From the NCBI RefSeq assembly GCF_900155885.1, contig NZ_FTMB01000002.1, positions 329,107 to 393,106 of the forward strand: 64,000 bases of DNA. Direction: 5' to 3'. The translations under genes were made by a program, and so were the position numbers. The stretch comes from Rhizobium sp. RU20A (GTDB lineage: Bacteria > Pseudomonadota > Alphaproteobacteria > Rhizobiales > Rhizobiaceae). Below, in pieces: positions 27,378 through 36,762 of the stretch (the first letter of the stretch is position 1; each line of letters starts with the position of its first letter). The notes below the pieces were generated by a model. The model did not search any database. It was not told where the DNA came from and saw only the letters and a list, made by a program, of their open reading frames with translations.

Positions 27378-28703
27378 TCAAAACCTCACGGTAAACACCG
27401 TTCCCCTGCCGACTTCGGACTCCACCACCAGCCGCGCCCTGTGGCGGGTGAGGATGTGTTTGACGATGGCAAGGCCGAGACCCGTGCCCTTTTTCGTGCG
27501 GCTGGTTTCCACATTGACGCGGTAGAAACGTTCGGTGATCCGCGGCACATGCTCGGGCGGAATGCCGGGGCCATAGTCGCGCACCGAGAGTTCCGGCCCG
27601 TTGGCACCGACCGCCAGGGTCACCTCGACCTTCTTTCCTTCCTGACCATACTTGCAGGCATTCTCGATCAGGTTCTCAACGACCTCGATCAGTTCGTCAC
27701 GGTCGCCGCGCACGCGTACGGGCTGCTCAGGCAGGCTGAGCGCGATGGTGACGCCAAGCTCGACGGCGAGAGGTTGGAGGCTGTCATGGACATGGCCAAT
27801 GAGGGGACCGAGTTCGACCTCCTCCTGTGGCGGGAGATGCGACTTCAGCTCAAGACGCGAGAGGGACAGCAGGTCGTCCACGAGCCGGCTCATGCGGGTT
27901 GCCTGCTCGTACATGATGGCGAGGAAGCGTTCCTGCGCCTTGGTGTCGTTGCGGGCCGGCCCCTGAAGGGTCTCGATGAAGCCGGTGAGGGAGGCGAGCG
28001 GCGTGCGCAGCTCGTGGCTGGCGTTGGCGACAAAGTCCGAGCGCATGCGGTCGATGCGCCGCGTCTGGGAGATATCGGTAAAGGAGAGGACCAGCAGGCG
28101 GCCCGACATGCCGGCGTCGCCCGCCCCCGCCCCCTGCCCCTGCTGCCCGGCCGGCTGCGACGCCGCGAGGGCAGCGCGCACGAGATAGACGGCTTCGGAT
28201 GGCAGGCGCTCGGAATGCTCGAGCTGCGTTACCCGGCCGGAGGAAAAGGTGTCGCGTACCATGTCGAGAATGCCGGGGGAGCGGACATAGGCACCGAGAT
28301 AGCTGCCAGCCGGAATGGGTCCAAACAGGCGGAGCGCCGACGCATTCTGGTGCAGCACCATCTCGGAGGGGCCGATCAGCAGGACCGGCATGTCGAGCGC
28401 TTCCAGGACGGGGCTGGCGAGCGGCGGCGCGGGCATGACGTCGGCGATATCGGCCGGCACCGGCTCCTCGGCCAGCTCGGTTCGAGCAGCGGCTTCGGCC
28501 GGGCCCGGCCGTTCGCCACGCTGGAACAGAAACAGCATCAGGAAAATGCCGGCAAGGCTTGCGGCCGCCACGGACTGGCCGAGCACCAGGAGGCCCGATA
28601 CAAGCACAAGCGCCGCCAGCACGGTCCACCGCCCGGCACGCACGCTCGATGCCAACAGGCGTCTGATTGACGGCTCCTCAGCCAAGACAACTCCCTCTTT
28701 CAT
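27378..28703 (-). CDS. phoR: phosphate regulon sensor kinase PhoR
   Basis: PhoR phosphorylates PhoB when phosphate is scarce. The 441-residue protein has two N-terminal membrane helices (about residues 22-60), a PAS-like domain ([18 protein letters not shown]), the HisKA dimerisation box with the phospho-accepting His in ASHELRTPL, and the ATPase domain with [19 protein letters not shown] and GTGLGLAIV. It precedes pstS in the same direction, which matches the conserved rhizobial phoR-pst-phoUB order. A Gln/Gly/Ala-rich linker inside the PAS part is longer than in E. coli. Confidence 0.95.
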   Translation of the reverse strand: MKEGVVLAEEPSIRRLLASSVRAGRWTVLAALVLVSGLLVLGQSVAAASLAGIFLMLFLFQRGERPGPAEAAARTELAEEPVPADIADVMPAPPLASPVLEALDMPVLLIGPSEMVLHQNASALRLFGPIPAGSYLGAYVRSPGILDMVRDTFSSGRVTQLEHSERLPSEAVYLVRAALAASQPAGQQGQGAGAGDAGMSGRLLVLSFTDISQTRRIDRMRSDFVANASHELRTPLASLTGFIETLQGPARNDTKAQERFLAIMYEQATRMSRLVDDLLSLSRLELKSHLPPQEEVELGPLIGHVHDSLQPLAVELGVTIALSLPEQPVRVRGDRDELIEVVENLIENACKYGQEGKKVEVTLAVGANGPELSVRDYGPGIPPEHVPRITERFYRVNVETSRTKKGTGLGLAIVKHILTRHRARLVVESEVGRGTVFTVRF

Positions 28704-28834
28704 GCCCTTCCCTCACTCCCTCAAGGGAGGGGACGCTAGCAGGCCATTGTGACAGGATGGTCACGACACGCTTGAATTCGCAATGGAATTGTGGCCTCCT
28801 TTTCACGATGCTTGGCGAAAAGGCGAGGACAGAG

Positions 28835-29716
28835 ATGGTCGACCCCGTGGACAGCAAGGCCGTGGTTCTGGATATCGGCGGCAAGAAGCGGGCCTTCGAC
28901 ATCGACGATCCCAAGCTGCCCGGCTGGGTGGATGACAATGCCTTTTCATCCGGCGGCTATCCCTATCCCGACAAGCTCGACAAGGAGGTCTTCGCCAAGA
29001 CGCTGGAGGATCTGCAGGCCGAGCTCGTCAAGGTGCAGTTCTGGCTGCAGAAGACCGGCGGGCGTGTCATGGCGCTGCTGGAGGGACGCGATGCCGCCGG
29101 CAAGGGCGGCGCGATCCACGATATTCTCGCCTATATGAACCCGCGCAATGCGCATGTTGTGGCGCTGACGAAGCCGACGGAAACCGAGCGCGGGCAATGG
29201 TATTACCAGCGCTACATCGCCCATTTTCCGACTGCGGGCGACTTCGTGCTGTTCGACCGCTCCTGGTACAACCGCGCCGGCGTCGAGCCGGTCATGGGTT
29301 TCTGCACCCCCGAGGAGTACGAGCGCTTTCTGGCCCAGACGCCGCGCTTTGAAAAGATGCTGGTGCAGGACGGCTTCTTCTTCTTCAAGTTCTGGCTCGA
29401 CATCGGCCGCGAAATGCAGCTGAAGCGCTTCCATGACCGGGCCCACGACCGGCTGAAAACGTGGAAGCTCTCACCCATGGACATTGCCGCCCTCAACAAG
29501 TGGGACGACTACTCGCAAAAGCGGGACCGCATGCTGAAGGAAACGGACACCGACCACGCGCCCTGGACCGTCGTCAGGGCCAATGACAAGCGCCGTGCGC
29601 GCATCGAGATCATCCGCAGCATTCTCACGGCGCTCGACTACGAGGGCAAGGACAAGAGCGTCGTCGGCACGATCGACAGCCGCATCGTCTGTTCCGGCCA
29701 CGCATTTCTCGACTGA
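28835..29716 (+). CDS. ppk2: polyphosphate kinase 2
   Basis: PPK2 uses polyphosphate to phosphorylate nucleoside diphosphates (or the reverse). The 293-residue protein has the PPK2 domain with Walker [10 protein letters not shown] (about residues 84-92), the lid-region residues [16 protein letters not shown], Walker [19 protein letters not shown] and [18 protein letters not shown] 28835 has GAGG six bases upstream and is better than the upstream ATG 28808. It is divergent from phoR, so polyphosphate metabolism sits beside phosphate sensing; a CTGTCAC half-site is present in the gap but I could not make a convincing Pho box. Confidence 0.94.
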   Translation: MVDPVDSKAVVLDIGGKKRAFDIDDPKLPGWVDDNAFSSGGYPYPDKLDKEVFAKTLEDLQAELVKVQFWLQKTGGRVMALLEGRDAAGKGGAIHDILAYMNPRNAHVVALTKPTETERGQWYYQRYIAHFPTAGDFVLFDRSWYNRAGVEPVMGFCTPEEYERFLAQTPRFEKMLVQDGFFFFKFWLDIGREMQLKRFHDRAHDRLKTWKLSPMDIAALNKWDDYSQKRDRMLKETDTDHAPWTVVRANDKRRARIEIIRSILTALDYEGKDKSVVGTIDSRIVCSGHAFLD

Positions 29717-29740
29717 CGCGGGACGGAACGTCCCGACCGG

Positions 29741-31237
29741 TCAGGTTCCCGGCAGCAGCCTGACGGCGTAGAGGTTGAGGCTCTCGCCGCGGCCGGAAAC
29801 ATCGCTGTTGATGAGCAACTTGCCCGGCGTTCCCGGTGCCAGCGTCCTGTCGAAGCGGACCTGGAAGAGCACATCCACCTTTTCGCCATGCACGGTAAAG
29901 CGGTGACGGCCGCAACTGCCGAGGCTGGCGAAATCACACTCCACGTAAAATTCCGTCGGGCGGCCATCGGCCCCCTGCACGGTGAGCGCCAAGGTCGATG
30001 TCTTGCCGGAGATTTCGCCAAGAACATTGGCCGGCACGTCGATGGCGACCTCGCCATCCGGCCCGGCCTGCGTGGATGCGATCTTCAGGCGTGAACCGGC
30101 CTCGTCGCGAACGACTTCCGTCGCCGCGCGCGCGCCAGCGATATAATCCTTGCCCGCTTCCTGCGGCTGGAAGACCGGCAGCCAGTCCGCCGTGAAGCCT
30201 TCCCGCTTTCCGAGCGTTTTCAGCCCGGCGCCGGCGCCATCGCTCGTGTCGGCCACGCGCACGGGCATCTCCGCATCGGGATCGAGCAGCGGCTGGAGAA
30301 GGCCCTGCTGGTCCAGCCACCAGGCAGCAGCGCCAATGCCGGCGCCAAGCGTTGCGACCACCAGAAAGGTCGAGAAAAGAAAGCGGCCGATCGATGAACG
30401 CTTCTTTCCGGACGCCTGTTGGGCCTTCGGCTGTCGCCGGCCCTTCGAAGGCTTCACGGTATCGCCGCGTGCAGCCTCCGGCATGGGCGGCACGTCGCGC
30501 AGGGATGCATCCATGGTGACGGGCTCGACGGCCGGAAATGCTGCTTCCTCCGCCCGGACGGCTTCCTTGTTTTCGCCTGACGTGACGCTGACGACCGGCT
30601 CCGGCGAGACGAGCGGCCGGACCGGCGCGACCGGCAAGCCGTCCAGCGGATCGGAGCCAACCGGGTCACGGGTCGTCAGATCGGCGGGTGCCTGGGGCGC
30701 GGCGGCAACGGTGTCGACCGCGCCGACGTCACGGGGTGTCTGCGGGACATGTTCAGCCGCAAGCGCCGGATCGGGACGCGATGAGGCCGGTGTGTCTTCG
30801 CCACTGCGCCCCCAGAAGCGCGGCTTCGACGGCGCCTGCGCGCGCGCTTCGACCCGTGGGGCGGCACCGGCAGGGTAGACGGCGACGGGTTCGGGAGCCT
30901 TCCGGCGCTCGTTGACCTCAGGGGTAAAGGCAGGGTCGCTGCCGCGGTCCGGCTCTCGCCTCTCCGGTTCTCTTCTCTCCGGCGGCGCAACGACGGGCGG
31001 GACCCGCTTGCCTGGTGTGGAGCCGAGGGCGAACTGCTCTTCGGTCTCGATGGACTGGATGATGGTCTCCAGCCGTTGTCGCTGCTGGGCGACGATCTCG
31101 GGATCGGTGACATCCTGCTTGCGCAGGCCGCTTTCGAGCGCCAGCCGGGCGGATTTGTAGATGCGGGCGCGCGTTTCCGGATTGCCGCGATCCGAGCGGT
31201 CGAGCGCATTTCTGATCGCAGTTTCCAGTCCGCTCAC
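29741..31237 (-). CDS. single-pass membrane protein of unknown function, rhizobial type
   Basis: The 498-residue protein has an N-terminal helical part (LETAIRNALDRSDRGNPETRARIYKSARLAL, residues 4-34, broken here by motif only), a long disordered Pro/Glu/Arg-rich stretch to about residue 270, one membrane helix (FLFSTFLVVATLGAGIGAAA, about 287-306) and a C-terminal beta-rich domain of about 170 residues with one Cys pair (VECDFASLGSCG). This suggests a cytoplasmic N-terminus and a periplasmic C-terminus. I do not recognise a named domain. It is divergent from the nitronate monooxygenase gene and 24 bases from the ppk2 stop. Confidence 0.7.
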   Translation of the reverse strand: MSGLETAIRNALDRSDRGNPETRARIYKSARLALESGLRKQDVTDPEIVAQQRQRLETIIQSIETEEQFALGSTPGKRVPPVVAPPERREPERREPDRGSDPAFTPEVNERRKAPEPVAVYPAGAAPRVEARAQAPSKPRFWGRSGEDTPASSRPDPALAAEHVPQTPRDVGAVDTVAAAPQAPADLTTRDPVGSDPLDGLPVAPVRPLVSPEPVVSVTSGENKEAVRAEEAAFPAVEPVTMDASLRDVPPMPEAARGDTVKPSKGRRQPKAQQASGKKRSSIGRFLFSTFLVVATLGAGIGAAAWWLDQQGLLQPLLDPDAEMPVRVADTSDGAGAGLKTLGKREGFTADWLPVFQPQEAGKDYIAGARAATEVVRDEAGSRLKIASTQAGPDGEVAIDVPANVLGEISGKTSTLALTVQGADGRPTEFYVECDFASLGSCGRHRFTVHGEKVDVLFQVRFDRTLAPGTPGKLLINSDVSGRGESLNLYAVRLLPGT

Positions 31238-31514
31238 ATCTCATCCTTCAGTCGGCCGCAACACTCCGCCGATGCGGGACGTGCCAATGGCCACCAGTGC
31301 CGTTTACTTTTCGGTAACGATTGCCTCAAGGTAACGCAAGAGGCCAGCCGGCAAAGCAACCATGATCCCCAATGTGAGACAAGGCCGTGGCGACAGCGCG
31401 CCCTGTGGACGAGGCACATTGATCGCCGAAACCTTGCGCCCACACCGTCCCCGCAAAGGCGTCCGCACGCGGCGCGACGTGACTTGCGCTCGCCCCGCCT
31501 ACTGGGCTATTCTT

Positions 31515-31530
31515 ACGTTTACGCAAACGT
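31515..31530. promoter_or_regulatory. 16-bp inverted repeat upstream of the nitronate monooxygenase gene
   Basis: ACGTTT and AAACGT flank ACGC as perfect arms, 23 bases before the GTG start. The 315-base intergenic region (31238-31552) also contains GGTAACG repeats at about 31310 and 31330 but no other structure I can support. The palindrome is a good operator candidate; its regulator is unknown. Confidence 0.45.
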
Positions 31531-31552
31531 CAAATCTGGGAGGATGAGACCC

Positions 31553-32512
31553 GTGACCCTGCCGCCCGTCCTGTCCGGCCTTCGCCGCATTCCGGTGATT
31601 GCCGCACCTTTGTTCATCATTTCGCATCCGGCGCTGACCATCGCCCAGTGCAAGGCCGGCATTGTCGGCGCCTTCCCGGCCCTCAACGCCCGGCCGGCCT
31701 CGCAACTCGACGAATGGCTGGCCGAGATCACCGAGACGCTCGCCGCCCACGACGCGGCCCATCCGGACCAGCCCGCCGCGCCCTTTGCTGTGAACCAGAT
31801 CGTCCACCGCTCCAACAAGCGGCTGGAGGAGGATCTGATGCTCTGCGTCAAATACAAGGTGCCCGTGGTCATCTCCTCGCTCGGCGCCGTGCCGGAGGTG
31901 AATGCGGCAATTCACTCCTATGGCGGCATCGTGCTGCATGACGTGATCAACGATCGCCATGCCCGCTCGGCGATCCGCAAGGGCGCGGACGGGCTGATCG
32001 CGGTGGCGGCGGGGGCCGGCGGCCATGCGGGCACGCTCTCCCCCTTCGCGCTCATCCAGGAAATCCGCGAATGGTTCGACGGGCCGCTGGCCCTGTCCGG
32101 CGCCATCGCGACCGGCGGCGCCATTCTGGCGGCGCAGGCGATGGGGGCCGACCTCGCTTATATCGGCTCGCCCTTCATCGCGACGCAAGAAGCCCGCGCC
32201 GTCGATGCCTACAAGCAGATGATCGTCGACAGCGCCGCCGCCGATATCGTCTATTCGAACTACTTCACCGGCATTCCCGGCAACTACCTGAAACCTTCGA
32301 TCGCCGCGGCGGGCATGGACCCCGACCATCTGCCGGAGGCCGACCCCTCGAAAATGGACTTCGAAAAGGCCGCCGAGGGCCCCAAGGCCTGGAAGGAAAT
32401 CTGGGGCTGCGGCCAGGGCATCGGCGCCGTCAAGGCCGTGACCCCGGTCGAAACGCTGGTGGCGCGCCTTGAAGGCGAATACACCGCGGCCCGCGCGCGC
32501 CTCGCCCTCTAG
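31553..32512 (+). CDS. nitronate monooxygenase family protein
   Basis: These FMN enzymes oxidise alkyl nitronates such as propionate-3-nitronate, or are enoyl-reductase-like relatives. The 319-residue TIM-barrel protein begins with MTLPPVLSGLRRIPVIAAPL, then CKAGIVGAFPALNAR, the His-containing AGAGGHAGTLSPF (about residues 170-182) and the phosphate-binding LSGAIATGGAILAAQAMGAD. GTG 31553 is chosen because GGGAGG (31538-31543) is nine bases upstream; the ATG at 31544 touches that site. A 16-bp palindrome lies in the promoter region. Confidence 0.88.
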   Translation: MTLPPVLSGLRRIPVIAAPLFIISHPALTIAQCKAGIVGAFPALNARPASQLDEWLAEITETLAAHDAAHPDQPAAPFAVNQIVHRSNKRLEEDLMLCVKYKVPVVISSLGAVPEVNAAIHSYGGIVLHDVINDRHARSAIRKGADGLIAVAAGAGGHAGTLSPFALIQEIREWFDGPLALSGAIATGGAILAAQAMGADLAYIGSPFIATQEARAVDAYKQMIVDSAAADIVYSNYFTGIPGNYLKPSIAAAGMDPDHLPEADPSKMDFEKAAEGPKAWKEIWGCGQGIGAVKAVTPVETLVARLEGEYTAARARLAL

Positions 32513-32658
32513 GCACCCGATCCACGACGGCGGCGCCCCTGACGCACACAGCGGGCGCCGCAGTTTTTTCGCAGAACCCAAGATAACAGGCTTGAATTCC
32601 CCCCGCTTTGCGGTTATCAGCCCCTCACCTTCCGCTCCGCCGCGCCGGAGAGAGGAAT

Positions 32659-32734
32659 GCCGCTTTAGCTCAGTCGGTAGAGCACATCATTCGTAATGAT
32701 GGGGTCACGTGTTCGAGTCACGTAAGCGGCACCA
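32659..32734 (+). tRNA. tRNA-Thr (anticodon CGT)
   Basis: The 76-base sequence folds as a cloverleaf: acceptor GCCGCTT with AAGCGGC, discriminator A and encoded CCA. The anticodon loop TTCGTAA gives CGT; the T-arm reads GTTCGAGTC. It stands between the nitronate monooxygenase and LysR genes. Confidence 0.96.
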
Positions 32735-32806
32735 TTTTCCTGATCGCTTCTGTCTACCACTTCAACAGATGATGAGACGTTTCGGATGGGAAGACCCCTG
32801 CCGACG

Positions 32807-33724
32807 TCATTGGGCCGGCAGGCGCGCCGCGCCTCGCGCATCCCTCAGCGCCTCGATGAGCCAGTCGCGGAAGATCGCTGCTTCCGGCGTGGTCCGTTCC
32901 ACGGCATGCGCGGTGAGGATGAAGTGGGATTCGGGGATGTCGATGCCGTCGGCGAAAGGCAGGTAGAGGCCGCGTTCCTTCAGGTAGTGTGTCGTGTAGC
33001 TGCTTTGAACGATGCAGGGCCCGAAGCCGACGGCGGTCAGTTCGAGGGCGATGAGCGAACTGTCGGTCATGGTGTTGACACGAAGCGCCGTCTCATCGAG
33101 GTCGTGCCGGCGCAGCATGCGTGTCCAGCGGTCTTCGCAGCCCATGATCTGCACCACGCCGCCGCGTGTCAGGGCGGCCAGTCGTTCGCGGTCGCCGCCG
33201 CCGGGCGGTGCATTCTCCTGCCGCGCGACGACGACGGAATCTTCATGCCAGAGCGGGCGCACATCGAAGTCGCTCCACTGCCCGTCCCCAAAACGGATAT
33301 CGACATCGACGCTGGTGGATCTGTCAGCCCAGACCGCGGCCAGCAGCCGGATCTTGATGTGGGGAAAGAGCGCGTGGAACTTCGGAAGCAACGGCGCAAT
33401 CCAGGTCGTTGCGAAGAGAACCGAGGCGCGCACGGCAAGATGCGTGTGCTGGCCGCGACCGAACATGCCGACGGTGGAGATGGCGAGTTCGTCGAAGGCC
33501 CGCGTCACCCCCGGCAGATAGGCACGTCCCACCGTCGTCAGTTGCAGGCCGCGCGGCAGGCGCTTGAACAGTTGCCCGCGCAAATGCCGCTCCAGGGAAC
33601 GCACTTGGTGGCTGACGGCGGCCGGGGTGAGGTTCAGTTCCTCGGCAGCAGCGGAAAAGCTCGACAGGCGCGCTGCGGCCTCGAAGGCGCGCAGCCATTG
33701 CAGGGGCGGGAGTGCATAGGCCAT
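32807..33724 (-). CDS. LysR-family transcriptional regulator (GcvA-like)
   Basis: The 305-residue protein has an N-terminal winged helix-turn-helix (WLRAFEAAARLSSFSAAAEE, then LTPAAVSHQVRSLE) of the GcvA/AmpR branch, and a periplasmic-binding-like effector domain. GAGGAG lies just before the ATG at 33724. It is divergent from the GMC oxidoreductase gene by about 130 bases and probably activates the GMC, enolase-superfamily and dehydrogenase genes. The inducer is likely a pathway intermediate but cannot be read from sequence. Confidence 0.9.
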   Translation of the reverse strand: MAYALPPLQWLRAFEAAARLSSFSAAAEELNLTPAAVSHQVRSLERHLRGQLFKRLPRGLQLTTVGRAYLPGVTRAFDELAISTVGMFGRGQHTHLAVRASVLFATTWIAPLLPKFHALFPHIKIRLLAAVWADRSTSVDVDIRFGDGQWSDFDVRPLWHEDSVVVARQENAPPGGGDRERLAALTRGGVVQIMGCEDRWTRMLRRHDLDETALRVNTMTDSSLIALELTAVGFGPCIVQSSYTTHYLKERGLYLPFADGIDIPESHFILTAHAVERTTPEAAIFRDWLIEALRDARGAARLPAQ

Positions 33725-33855
33725 CGATCTCCTCGCTTCAAATAAAATGATGCCTTACGCCCATAAAGCTTTGTTTGACTTGCGCCAAGCCCGGATCGAA
33801 TTTTGGCAGCAGGACGCGCCGTCTCGGCGCTGATCGCATGGTCGGGGACCGGATC

Positions 33856-35487
33856 GTGAAGACATTCGACTACATCGTCGTCGGCGCCGGATCTGCCGGC
33901 TGCGTGCTCGCCGACCAGCTGTCGCGCAGCGGTGCGAACAGCGTTCTCGTGCTCGAGGCGGGCGGCAGCGACAACAGCTTCTGGATCAAGACGCCGATCG
34001 GCTACGGCCGCACCTTCTTCGATCCACGCATCAACTGGATGTACCGGACCGAGCCGGACCCGGAGACCGGCGGGCGGATCGGCTACTGGCCGCGCGGCAA
34101 GGTTCTCGGCGGCTCCAGCTCGATCAATGCGCTCGTCTATTGCCGCGGCCTTCCGGGAGATTTCGACGACTGGGAGGAGGCTGGCGCGGCCGGCTGGAAC
34201 TGGAACCGGGTGCGGGCCCACTACGAGCAGATCGAAAGCCGGGTCCTGGCGGACGGCACGATCGAGGGAAACGGGCCGCTGTTCGTCACCGATGTCAGGC
34301 ACGACACGCATCCCTGCAACCGCCACTATTTCGCGATGGCGCGAGACCTCGGGCTGCCGGTGACGGAGGATTGCAACGGGCCCTTCCCGGAGGGCGTGAC
34401 GCGCTACCGCATCACGACCCGGCGGGGAGGGCGCTGGTCGGCGGCCGATGCCTTTCTGCGCCCGGCGCTCACGCGTGCCAATGTCACGCTCATCCAGAAT
34501 TGCATGGTCGAGCGCATTCTGTTCGAAGGGCGGCGGGCCGTCGGCGTTTCGGTGCGCACGACGCAGGGAATGGAGACCTTTCAGGCCGGTCGCGACGTCA
34601 TCGTCAGCGCCGGCGCGGTGAATTCGCCGAAGCTCCTGCAAGCCTCCGGCATCGGGCCGCAGGCGCTGCTCGCGCGGCTCGGGATTCCCGTCATCATGGC
34701 CAATCAGAATGTCGGGGCCAATCTTCAGGATCATCTGGGCATCAGCTATTACTACAAGGCGAACGAGGCGACCCTCAACTCCGTTCTCGCCCCCAGGTGG
34801 GGCAAGATGCTGCAGGGTATGCGGTATCTTCTGACGCGGCGCGGTCCGCTCAGCCTCAGCGTCAACCAGTGCGGCGGCTTCGTGCGCTCGCGGGAGGGCC
34901 TGGCGCGGCCCGACCAGCAGCTCTACCTCAACCCCCTCACCTACACGACGGGGCCGGCGAACAATCGGCCAAAGATCCGGCCGGACCCCTTTCCCGGCTT
35001 CATTCTGTCCTTCCAGCCGACGCGGCCGACCAGCCGGGGACGGATCGAGATCATCTCGCCGGACCCTTCCGATGCGCCGCGGATCATCCCGAATTCGCTG
35101 TCGACTGAGAAGGATCTGGACGACGTGATCGCCGGCGGCCGCCTCATCCAGCGCATGGCGGCGACGCCGGCCATGCGCGGCTTCATCAAGGAGGCGATGG
35201 CGCCGGACGTGCGTGCGCTCGACGATGGGGGCATTCTTGAGGATTTTCGGCTGCGCTGCGGCAGCGTCTATCATCCGGTTTCCACCTGCCGCATGGGGCG
35301 GGATGCCGCGAGCGGCGTGACGGACAGCGCGCTGCGCGTCTTCGGCGTCACCGGGCTTCGGGTCGTCGATGCCTCCGCCTTTCCCAGCATCACCTCCGGC
35401 AACACCAATGCGCCCACCATCATGCTGGCCCACCGCGCAGCGGACCTGATTTTGAACGGCCCTTCCTATGTCGGGCTCGGGCGATGA
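33856..35487 (+). CDS. GMC family FAD oxidoreductase
   Basis: GMC enzymes oxidise primary alcohols of choline, polyols or sugars using FAD. The protein has about 543 residues with the FAD dinucleotide motif FDYIVVGAGSAG at the start, the GMC signature GKVLGGSSSINALVYCRG (about residues 78-95), a second signature GAVNSPKLLQASGIGP, the catalytic His in YHPVSTCRMG and Asn in ITSGNTNAPTIMLA. GTG 33856 follows GGGGA at good spacing; ATG 33838 is possible but has no ribosome-binding site. It is the first gene of a three-gene set. The substrate is not predictable. Confidence 0.9.
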   Translation: MKTFDYIVVGAGSAGCVLADQLSRSGANSVLVLEAGGSDNSFWIKTPIGYGRTFFDPRINWMYRTEPDPETGGRIGYWPRGKVLGGSSSINALVYCRGLPGDFDDWEEAGAAGWNWNRVRAHYEQIESRVLADGTIEGNGPLFVTDVRHDTHPCNRHYFAMARDLGLPVTEDCNGPFPEGVTRYRITTRRGGRWSAADAFLRPALTRANVTLIQNCMVERILFEGRRAVGVSVRTTQGMETFQAGRDVIVSAGAVNSPKLLQASGIGPQALLARLGIPVIMANQNVGANLQDHLGISYYYKANEATLNSVLAPRWGKMLQGMRYLLTRRGPLSLSVNQCGGFVRSREGLARPDQQLYLNPLTYTTGPANNRPKIRPDPFPGFILSFQPTRPTSRGRIEIISPDPSDAPRIIPNSLSTEKDLDDVIAGGRLIQRMAATPAMRGFIKEAMAPDVRALDDGGILEDFRLRCGSVYHPVSTCRMGRDAASGVTDSALRVFGVTGLRVVDASAFPSITSGNTNAPTIMLAHRAADLILNGPSYVGLGR

Positions 35488-35506
35488 CACAGAGAAGGAC
35501 ACAGGC

Positions 35507-36715
35507 ATGAAGCTCGACAGGATCGAAACCTTCGTGGTGGCCAATCCGCCACCGCGGCACGGGGGCCGCTACTTCATCTTCGTGCGGCTGACGACGGCCT
35601 GCGGCATCAGCGGCGTCGGCGAGATCTACAACGCCACCTTCGGGCCGGACCTCTGCGCGGCGATGGCGGTCGACATGTTCACCCGCCAGTTCGAGGGCCA
35701 GGATCCGCATCATATCGAACAGATGTGGCGCCGCAGCTATGGTGCCGGCTACACGATGCGGCCCGATGTGACGGTGATGGGCGTTCTCAGCGGCCTCGAA
35801 ATGGCCTGCTGGGACATTATCGGCAAGGCCGCCGGCCAGCCGGTCTACCAGTTGCTGGGCGGCCAGGTGCATCGACGGCTGCGCAGCTACACCTATCTCT
35901 ATCCGCCGCAGGGCGACGTCTATCCCGACCCTACCCGTCCGAATGTCTACAACGACCCGGACTTGGCCGCCGAAGCGGCGCTGCTTGCGGTCGAGCAAGG
36001 CTTTACCGCCGTGAAGTTCGATCCGGCCGGGCCCTACACCATCCATGACGGCCACCAGCCGCGCATGGAGGACCTGACGCGCTCGGAGGCCTTCTGCCGG
36101 CGCATTCGCGAAGCGGTCGGCGACCGGGCGGATCTGCTCTTCGGCACCCATGGCCAGTTCACGGTTTCGGGCGCAAAACGCCTGGCGCGGCGGCTCGAGG
36201 CCTATGATCCGCTCTGGTTCGAGGAGCCGATCCCGCCGGAGAACCCGGCCGACATGGCGGAAGTCGCCCGCTTCACGGCGATCCCGATTGCGGCCGGCGA
36301 GCGGCTGTGCACCAAGCACGAATTCGCCCGCCTGCTGGAGGTAGGCGCCGCCTCGATCCTGCAGATGAACCTCGGCCGGGTCGGCGGCCTTCTGGAGGCG
36401 AAGAAGATTGCCGGCATGGCCGAGACGCGGTCGGCGCAGATCGCGCCGCATCTCTATTGCGGGCCGATCGTCGCCGCCGCCAATATCCAGCTTGCGGCGT
36501 GCAGTCCGAATTTCCTCGTACTGGAATCGATCGGCCGCTTCGACGGCCCCTTCATGCGCTTCCTCAACGAGCCGATCGCCTGGGAAGACGGCTATGTCAT
36601 CCCGCCGACCGCGCCCGGGCTCGGCGTGACGCTGAATGACGCGGCGATCGCCGCGAGCCCCTATACGGGCAGCGAACTCCATCTCAATCTCGACACCGAG
36701 CCGCTGGTGCCGTGA
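35507..36715 (+). CDS. mandelate racemase/muconate lactonizing (enolase superfamily) protein
   Basis: The 402-residue protein resembles acid-sugar dehydratases such as galactonate dehydratase. The capping domain has GISGVGEIYNATFG; the barrel has ALGVIG-type GLEMACWDIIGKAAGQPVYQ, metal-ligand Glu residues in FEEPIPPENPADM and AAGERLCTK, and the general-base His in IAPHLYCGP. The first metal ligand, usually Asp in D-F-H-G, reads Gly here (FGTHGQ). AAGGA lies eight bases before ATG 35507. It follows the GMC gene by 19 bases, consistent with oxidation of a polyol or sugar to an acid followed by dehydration, though the missing ligand leaves activity open. Confidence 0.85.
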   Translation: MKLDRIETFVVANPPPRHGGRYFIFVRLTTACGISGVGEIYNATFGPDLCAAMAVDMFTRQFEGQDPHHIEQMWRRSYGAGYTMRPDVTVMGVLSGLEMACWDIIGKAAGQPVYQLLGGQVHRRLRSYTYLYPPQGDVYPDPTRPNVYNDPDLAAEAALLAVEQGFTAVKFDPAGPYTIHDGHQPRMEDLTRSEAFCRRIREAVGDRADLLFGTHGQFTVSGAKRLARRLEAYDPLWFEEPIPPENPADMAEVARFTAIPIAAGERLCTKHEFARLLEVGAASILQMNLGRVGGLLEAKKIAGMAETRSAQIAPHLYCGPIVAAANIQLAACSPNFLVLESIGRFDGPFMRFLNEPIAWEDGYVIPPTAPGLGVTLNDAAIAASPYTGSELHLNLDTEPLVP

Positions 36716-36762
36716 CCGACCCGTCACGACATGCCGCAGCTTCAACACGGAAAGGTCCTCTC

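Noticed and set aside
28704..28834. Pho box between phoR and ppk2
   Set aside because: CTGTCAC half-sites occur near 28750 on the minus strand, but the spacing to a second half is 10 rather than 11 bases and the match is weak.
33634..35544. 636-codon minus-strand frame opposite the GMC gene
   Set aside because: The GMC reading frame has both family signatures and a catalytic His; the opposite frame is an antisense artefact.
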